The notes beneath the pieces were generated by a model. It had not been told where the DNA came from. It saw only the letters and a program-made list of their open reading frames with translations, and ran no database searches. The translations under genes were made by a program, and so were the position numbers. Of a stretch of 58,840 bases of DNA, positions 54,432 through 58,840 are shown piece after piece. Position 1 is the first letter of the stretch. Every line of letters starts with the position of its first letter. This stretch comes from JALYNX01 sp040902845 (lineage in GTDB: Bacteria > Actinomycetota > Acidimicrobiia > Spongiisociales > ZC4RG35), in contig JBBDWM010000044.1 in NCBI GenBank assembly GCA_040902845.1, positions 1 through 58,840 on the forward strand, given 5' to 3'.

Positions 54432-55675
54432 GCCACCTTCGACGCGTTGAGCCGGGAACCGTCCCAGTTGTCCGTCGACCGGTCGAGTTGGAGACGCTTC
54501 GTCTAGCCGCTGCCATCGTCGAAGACGTTCGACTTCGCGGCGAGTTGAGCCTGCGCGAGCACGCCGAGAGACTGGGGGACCTGAAACCCGGAGACGAGAT
54601 GGTCCTCGACCGCAGCCATCTCGAAGAGACCCTGACCTCCCTCCCCGATGACACACGGGGTGTCCTGGAGCGGGTGACCGGCCGGATCCAGTCATTCGCC
54701 CAGGCCCAGCGTGATTCCCTGAAGGACATCGAGGTCGCGGTCAGCGGCGGACGTGCCGGTCATCGTTGGATCCCGGTTTCCTCGGCAGGGGCCTACGCCC
54801 CAGGTGGGCGATACCCCCTCCCCTCGTCGGTGTTGATGACGGTGATCCCGGCGCGAGTGGCGGGCGTGGAATCGGTGTGGGTGGCCTCACCCAGGCCGAC
54901 ACCGGTCACCCTTGCGGCAGCGGCGGTTGCCGGAGCCGACGGCCTCCTGGCAGTCGGTGGGGCGCAGGCGATTGCGGCCCTCGCCTTCGGGACGGTGACC
55001 CCTGCGTGCGACCTGGTGGTCGGACCGGGCAATCGTTGGGTCACGGCGGCCAAGAAGTATCTTTACGGGGAGATTGGGATCGACGGTCTGGCCGGGCCGA
55101 GCGAGATCCTGGTCATCGCCGACGATTCAGCCGATCCGGAGTTGGTGAGCGCCGACCTGCTCGCCCAGGCCGAACACGACGACGACGCGCTGCCGATGTT
55201 GATCACCACCAGCCAGACCCTGGCCGACCAGGTCGGGGAGGCAATCGGCCGCCAGTTGTCCGATCTCCCCACCTCCGGGACCGCATCCCGGGCGTTGGAG
55301 AACGGGTTTTCAATGGTCGCGGGGTCTCTCCACGAGGCGGTGTCGATGTCGAATCGGATCGCCCCTGAGCACCTGGCGCTTCATGTCGACAACCCCGACG
55401 AGCTTGCTGACGAACTTCGCTCCTACGGATCGCTCTTCGTCGGAAGTGGCACTGCGGAGGCCTTCGCCGATTACGGAATGGGACCCAACCATGTCCTGCC
55501 CACAGGTGGTGGCGCCCGATACCAATCAGGGCTCTCGGTCCTCACGTTCTTGAGATCACCAACCTGGTCGACCCTCGATGACCCTGGGCCCCTCGTCGAC
55601 GACACGATGCTGTTGGCCCGTCTCGAAGGTCTCGAGGCGCACGCCCGAGCGGCCCAGATCCGACGACGTTCATGA
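54428..55675 (+). CDS. hisD: Histidinol dehydrogenase
   Basis: 415 residues; the NAD-dependent enzyme of the last two steps. VSSAGAYAPGGRYPLPSSVLM, VGGAQAIAALAFGTVTPACDLVVGPGNRWVTAAKKYLYG, GPSEILVIADDSADPELVSADLLAQAEHD (Gln and His ligands), NRIAPEHLALHV and ADYGMGPNHVLPTGGGARYQSGLSV are conserved. Last gene of the operon; its stop is 13 bp from the convergent tetR, so the two share a very short terminator space. Confidence 0.96.
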   Translation: MSHLRRVEPGTVPVVRRPVELETLRLAAAIVEDVRLRGELSLREHAERLGDLKPGDEMVLDRSHLEETLTSLPDDTRGVLERVTGRIQSFAQAQRDSLKDIEVAVSGGRAGHRWIPVSSAGAYAPGGRYPLPSSVLMTVIPARVAGVESVWVASPRPTPVTLAAAAVAGADGLLAVGGAQAIAALAFGTVTPACDLVVGPGNRWVTAAKKYLYGEIGIDGLAGPSEILVIADDSADPELVSADLLAQAEHDDDALPMLITTSQTLADQVGEAIGRQLSDLPTSGTASRALENGFSMVAGSLHEAVSMSNRIAPEHLALHVDNPDELADELRSYGSLFVGSGTAEAFADYGMGPNHVLPTGGGARYQSGLSVLTFLRSPTWSTLDDPGPLVDDTMLLARLEGLEAHARAAQIRRRS

Positions 55676-55688
55676 CCACCACCGGTGT

Positions 55689-56297
55689 TCACCCGGTCGC
55701 GGCCTGCCACCCCTGGAGCAAGGCATCGACCAACTTCTCCTCCCAACCGTTGTCAACATCCCTCACTGGCTGAATGAGTTTTCGGAAAATCGCCGGACCG
55801 GTGATCATGTCCACCGCTAACTCCACGTCCAGATCGGGCCGCAAGGTGCCGATCTCGATGCCGTGACTGATCACCCGGCCGATCATGTCGCGCCGGGGGA
55901 GGATCACCGCATTTGCGTAGTGCCGTCCCACCTCACTGCCTGACGCCACCTCGCCGACGAGCCACGGGAAGATGCTCCCGCCTTTCACGTCCGACATGAA
56001 GACCCGCAGCCGCAGGAGCATTGTGATGAGATCGGTCCGGATGTCGTCAGTTTGTGACACCTCCACCGCCGCCACCACGCCGGCAATGGCGTCGATCACC
56101 ATCTCTTCCTTGGAGCTCCATCGTCGGTAGATCGTGGCCTTGCCCACTCCGGCGCGAGCCGCGACCGCATCCATGCTCATGGCGCCGAGACCGACCTCGT
56201 CGAGCACCTCCAGCACGGCCTGCATGATGGCTGTGTCGACCGAAGCATCCCGTGGCCGCCCCGGCTTCCGATCAACGGTGGCAAGGTCGAGATTCAT
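55689..56297 (-). CDS. TetR family repressor
   Basis: 202 residues. N-terminal TetR helix-turn-helix: AVLEVLDEVGLGAMSMDAVAARAGVGKATIYRRWSSKEEMVIDAI, preceded by basic KPGRPRDASV. The C-terminal ligand domain is variable (VELAVDMITGPAIFRKLIQPV is a TetR_C-like stretch). It overlaps the upstream MFS gene by 4 bp on the same strand, so it most likely controls that exporter through the palindrome at 57855. Confidence 0.92.
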   Translation of the reverse strand: MNLDLATVDRKPGRPRDASVDTAIMQAVLEVLDEVGLGAMSMDAVAARAGVGKATIYRRWSSKEEMVIDAIAGVVAAVEVSQTDDIRTDLITMLLRLRVFMSDVKGGSIFPWLVGEVASGSEVGRHYANAVILPRRDMIGRVISHGIEIGTLRPDLDVELAVDMITGPAIFRKLIQPVRDVDNGWEEKLVDALLQGWQAATG

Positions 56298-57847
56298 CCG
56301 GTGGCGAGGTTCGGTTCCTCACTACCGGCGACCTCGTCCGCCTCCGACCAGTCGAGTGGCCGGGCGGGGAGGAACATCCCTGTGATCACCGCTCCGAGCA
56401 GGGCGACCCCGGCCGCCACCCAGACCGCGATCTCCATCCCGCCGATGAACGCCGCACTGGCCGCCTCGAGAAGCGGCGCCCCGGCCGCACCGATTTGGGA
56501 GGCGACCGCCGCCGCCCCACCAACCGAGTCGCCGGCCACCGCCGCGGCCTCAGCCGGGAGATTGGCCACCACCGGGGCCATTGACGCCGAGTACGAAGAT
56601 GCGAGAACACTCCCCAGGATGGCGACACCAAGAGCGCCACCGATCTGACGCGTGGTGTCGTTCATCGCCGACCCCACCCCGGACTTGGCCAGGGGAAGTG
56701 AGCCCATGATGGAATCGGTCGCCGGCGCCATCGCAGTTCCCATCCCAACCCCGAGGAACGACAAAGCCAGTGCAACCTGCCCGTATCCGGAGTCAACCGA
56801 GATCGAGGCCATGATCGACATCGCGGTCGCGACGATCACCAACCCGGTGGTCACTACCCGCTTGGTGCCGAACCGCTCTGTGAAACGCGCGGAAAGGGGG
56901 GCGGCCACGATCATGGTGGCGATCGGCATCACCCTGAACCCAGCCTCTAACGGGCTGAATCCGAGCACGAACTGTAGGTACTGGGTCAGCAGGAAGACGG
57001 TTCCGAACATGGCGAAGAACACGAGAGTGATGGCGACGCTCGCCGCGCTGAACCTGGGGTTCTCGAAGAAGCTGAGCCGGAGCATCGGATGCGGTGTCCT
57101 CGTCTCCCACCAGAGAAAGACTGCGATCAACACCGCGGCCAGGCCAAACGCCGTCAGGACCAGCGGATCGGTCCAACCCCGCGCCGGCGCCTCGATGATG
57201 CCGTAAACCAATGTCACGAGACCCGCGATTGACAGCACGGCGCCAAGCGGGTCCAGTGGTGTGGCGTCGGGGTCCTTCGACTCGGGCACCAGGACCGCCC
57301 CGGCCCCGATCGCAACGATGACCACAACCACGTTGATGAGGAAGATCGAGCCCCACCAGAAGTTCTCCAGCAGCCATCCACCAAGCACCGGGCCCAGGAT
57401 GATCCCGAGACCAGCCACCGCCGCCCAGGCGGCGATCGCCCGGCCTCGTTCCGGCCCCTCGAAGACGTTGGTGATAATCGAGAGGGTGGTGGGCATGATC
57501 AACGCCCCTCCGATCCCCATGATCGCCCGGGCGGCGATCAGGGTGTTGGCCGAATCGGCGAAGGCCGCGGCTATCGAGCTCAGCCCGAACAACACCAAGC
57601 CGACGTTCAAGGCCAACTTTCGCCCGAACCGATCGCCCAGCGCTCCCATGGTCAGCAGTAGGCCGGCAAACACCAGGACATAGGCGTCGACCATCCACTG
57701 CAACTGGCTGGCGGTGGCCCCCAACTCCCGAACCAACGTGGGCAGGGCGACGTTGAGAATGGTGTTGTCCAGCCCGATGATCACGAGGCTGAGCGAGAGC
57801 ACGACAAGTGTTGCCCACCGCCTCCGATAGATGGTCGCTGCGTCCAT
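56294..57847 (-). CDS. MFS drug exporter, DHA2 (EmrB/QacA) family
   Basis: 517 residues with 14 predicted helices. Motif A-like GALGDRFGRKLALNVG, motif C-like VAGLGIILGPVLGGWL and the first-helix signature LDNTILNVALPTLVRELGA are typical of QacA/EmrB proton-driven multidrug exporters. A short acidic C-terminal tail follows. It is transcribed with its TetR regulator; the likely inducer is a hydrophobic cation or antibiotic, which the sequence does not reveal. Confidence 0.93.
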   Translation of the reverse strand: MDAATIYRRRWATLVVLSLSLVIIGLDNTILNVALPTLVRELGATASQLQWMVDAYVLVFAGLLLTMGALGDRFGRKLALNVGLVLFGLSSIAAAFADSANTLIAARAIMGIGGALIMPTTLSIITNVFEGPERGRAIAAWAAVAGLGIILGPVLGGWLLENFWWGSIFLINVVVVIVAIGAGAVLVPESKDPDATPLDPLGAVLSIAGLVTLVYGIIEAPARGWTDPLVLTAFGLAAVLIAVFLWWETRTPHPMLRLSFFENPRFSAASVAITLVFFAMFGTVFLLTQYLQFVLGFSPLEAGFRVMPIATMIVAAPLSARFTERFGTKRVVTTGLVIVATAMSIMASISVDSGYGQVALALSFLGVGMGTAMAPATDSIMGSLPLAKSGVGSAMNDTTRQIGGALGVAILGSVLASSYSASMAPVVANLPAEAAAVAGDSVGGAAAVASQIGAAGAPLLEAASAAFIGGMEIAVWVAAGVALLGAVITGMFLPARPLDWSEADEVAGSEEPNLATG

Positions 57848-57854
57848 GTTCTGA

Positions 57855-57888
57855 ATCCGTTCGGTCGAATTACGAAACTGAACGGTAT
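57855..57888. promoter_or_regulatory. Predicted TetR operator upstream of the MFS-tetR operon
   Basis: CCGTTC (57857-57862) and GAACGG (57880-57885) form the core of an imperfect palindrome about 34 bp long; the arms read ATCCGTTCGGTCG and CGAAACTGAACGGTAT. It starts 8 bp before the MFS ATG, where a TetR dimer would block transcription. Confidence 0.65.
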
Positions 57889-57910
57889 CGTATCACATGA
57901 GCTGCCATGA

Positions 57911-58840
57911 TCAGAATTCTCGCGGCGGTGAGATCACCACGTCCCAGTAAGACGACCCTTCAGGCACCGTTCCCAGATATCGATCGTCCGGCAAGGTTGC
58001 CACCCGCCACCGGCCCCGCGCTCGCGGCATGATGAAACCAAGGAATCCCTGCGGGTCGTCTCCGACGATCAACCGTGTGTCATCTGAGATTACTTCACCA
58101 TCTTCCAGAATGACCGCAATTTGATCCTGAGGGCAGGTGGGCACCAGAACCATCACCTCATTTGCAGAAAGAGCACTCCCTGATGGATCTGTCGTTATGC
58201 CATTGGGCAAGCCCCCGCAGGACTCCTCGCTCGATGGAATAAAGTCTCCTTCAGCGATCACCAGTCCTTTGGTGTTGCATTCGCCTGTCCCTGATGAGGC
58301 TTCCGATCCGCTGGGGTCCGCAGCCAGGTGTTTGTGAATACCGATCAAGCCTTCGCGACCGACCACCCCTCCGTCATCGATTTCAAGGATCTGCGAGAAC
58401 ACCGTGAGACAGTGATCACCAGGCTCCAAGTCCTGGAATGTCAAGACCTGGACTGTGGATGACGTGGCATCGACACGGTTGTCGACAACAAGCTCAGTGG
58501 CATCGGCCAAGGCACTAAAGCGATAGTCGAGGAGCGCAGAACTCCTAATCAGGAAGGCTCGTGTTGTTGGACAGTGTTGAGAACTCGGACACAACCGTTC
58601 CAATTGACGCAGGTGCGTTGTTATCGTTACCTCAAGAAGCAATGCTCCTTGAGTAGACACGAGACGAGTATCGGCCTCGATTCCCGCCACATCTGGTGGC
58701 CGCGAGATGTCCGAGCTCGGAGTCGATTGCGTACCCGAAGGCGAGGTTTGGCTGTTATCGGCACTACATCCGTCAAACAGCACGGCAAGAAGCGCGAGCC
58801 ATAGAACTCCGATTCGGAGCCTAGAACCTTGACCCTGCGC
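57911..58840 (-). CDS. Predicted lipoprotein of unknown function (5' end beyond window)
   Basis: The frame is open to the right edge, and no ATG, GTG or TTG occurs before the signal sequence, so the start lies outside. The visible start, RLRIGVLWLALLAVLFDGCSADN, is a signal peptide with lipobox FDGC, followed by a Ser/Thr/Pro linker and about 240 residues of mostly beta structure. Several Cys pairs (LCPSSQHCP, GECN, SCGG, TCPQ) suggest disulfides in an exported protein. I recognise no family. Confidence 0.65.
   Translation of the reverse strand, partial: AQGQGSRLRIGVLWLALLAVLFDGCSADNSQTSPSGTQSTPSSDISRPPDVAGIEADTRLVSTQGALLLEVTITTHLRQLERLCPSSQHCPTTRAFLIRSSALLDYRFSALADATELVVDNRVDATSSTVQVLTFQDLEPGDHCLTVFSQILEIDDGGVVGREGLIGIHKHLAADPSGSEASSGTGECNTKGLVIAEGDFIPSSEESCGGLPNGITTDPSGSALSANEVMVLVPTCPQDQIAVILEDGEVISDDTRLIVGDDPQGFLGFIMPRARGRWRVATLPDDRYLGTVPEGSSYWDVVISPPREF

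Overview
The window is high-GC DNA from an actinobacterium, most likely class Acidimicrobiia or a close relative. Evidence: CofG and CofH for coenzyme F420, two luciferase-like (LLM) oxidoreductases, a PPOX-type F420 oxidoreductase, a TIGR03084-like maleylpyruvate-isomerase-fold protein, a large Lhr helicase, an actinobacterial-type LexA box, and many apparently leaderless genes with a TANNNT hexamer 6-8 nt before the start codon. I saw no rRNA, tRNA, CRISPR array or complete insertion sequence. The class-level assignment is inference from gene content.

Layout. 1-4190: 5' end of rnj, dapA, a frameshifted AAA-kinase/LLM fusion, a thioredoxin-like protein, cyclophilin and an RRM protein. 4187-7335: a zinc-uptake locus (znuC and zur on the minus strand, znuA and znuB on the plus strand) around a Zur-box-like palindrome. 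7344-11124: a PEBP-like protein, an LLM enzyme, two small envelope proteins and an M16 peptidase. 11274-17791: a CobT-like VWA / CobS-like AAA pair, a LOG-family protein, a TIGR03084-like protein, BtpA and an HD-GYP protein. 18041-26191: lhr, cofH, cofG and an SDR. 26284-30000: a universal stress protein, an ABC exporter and a lipoprotein. 30108-34984: a lipoate-ligase-like protein, an AroQ-hydrolase fusion, a lytic transglycosylase, DUF2237, a broken YjbR-like gene and two alpha/beta hydrolases. 34993-41160 is a lower-GC, rearranged stretch with a dnaE2 3'-end copy, a secreted SOD-like protein, full-length dnaE2 under a LexA box, and a wHTH-HATPase-STAS protein next to a perfect inverted repeat. 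41185-48425: an M15 peptidase, a PPOX protein, DedA, DUF3307-like and SatD proteins, valS and a frameshifted membrane protein. 48441-55675: the histidine operon. 55689-58840: TetR with an MFS exporter, and a partial lipoprotein.

The histidine operon appears to encode every step from PRPP and ATP to histidine in seven overlapping genes: hisG, hisC-HAD, hisB, hisH, hisF, hisA-hisI-hisE, hisD. It is preceded by an 18-codon leader peptide with six His codons and a terminator whose 5' arm can instead pair with the end of the leader reading frame, a compact ribosome-mediated attenuator.

A 55-nt palindromic element occurs three times with exactly conserved length: at the znuA 3' end, upstream of lhr, and in frame inside hisF next to the catalytic Asp130 loop. 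Two intergenic sites share another architecture: a 7-bp tandem array followed by a strong hairpin just before a plus-strand gene. A 578-bp block of dnaE2 is present twice with no difference found, while its flanks differ by synonymous codons, which suggests gene conversion or an assembly artefact.
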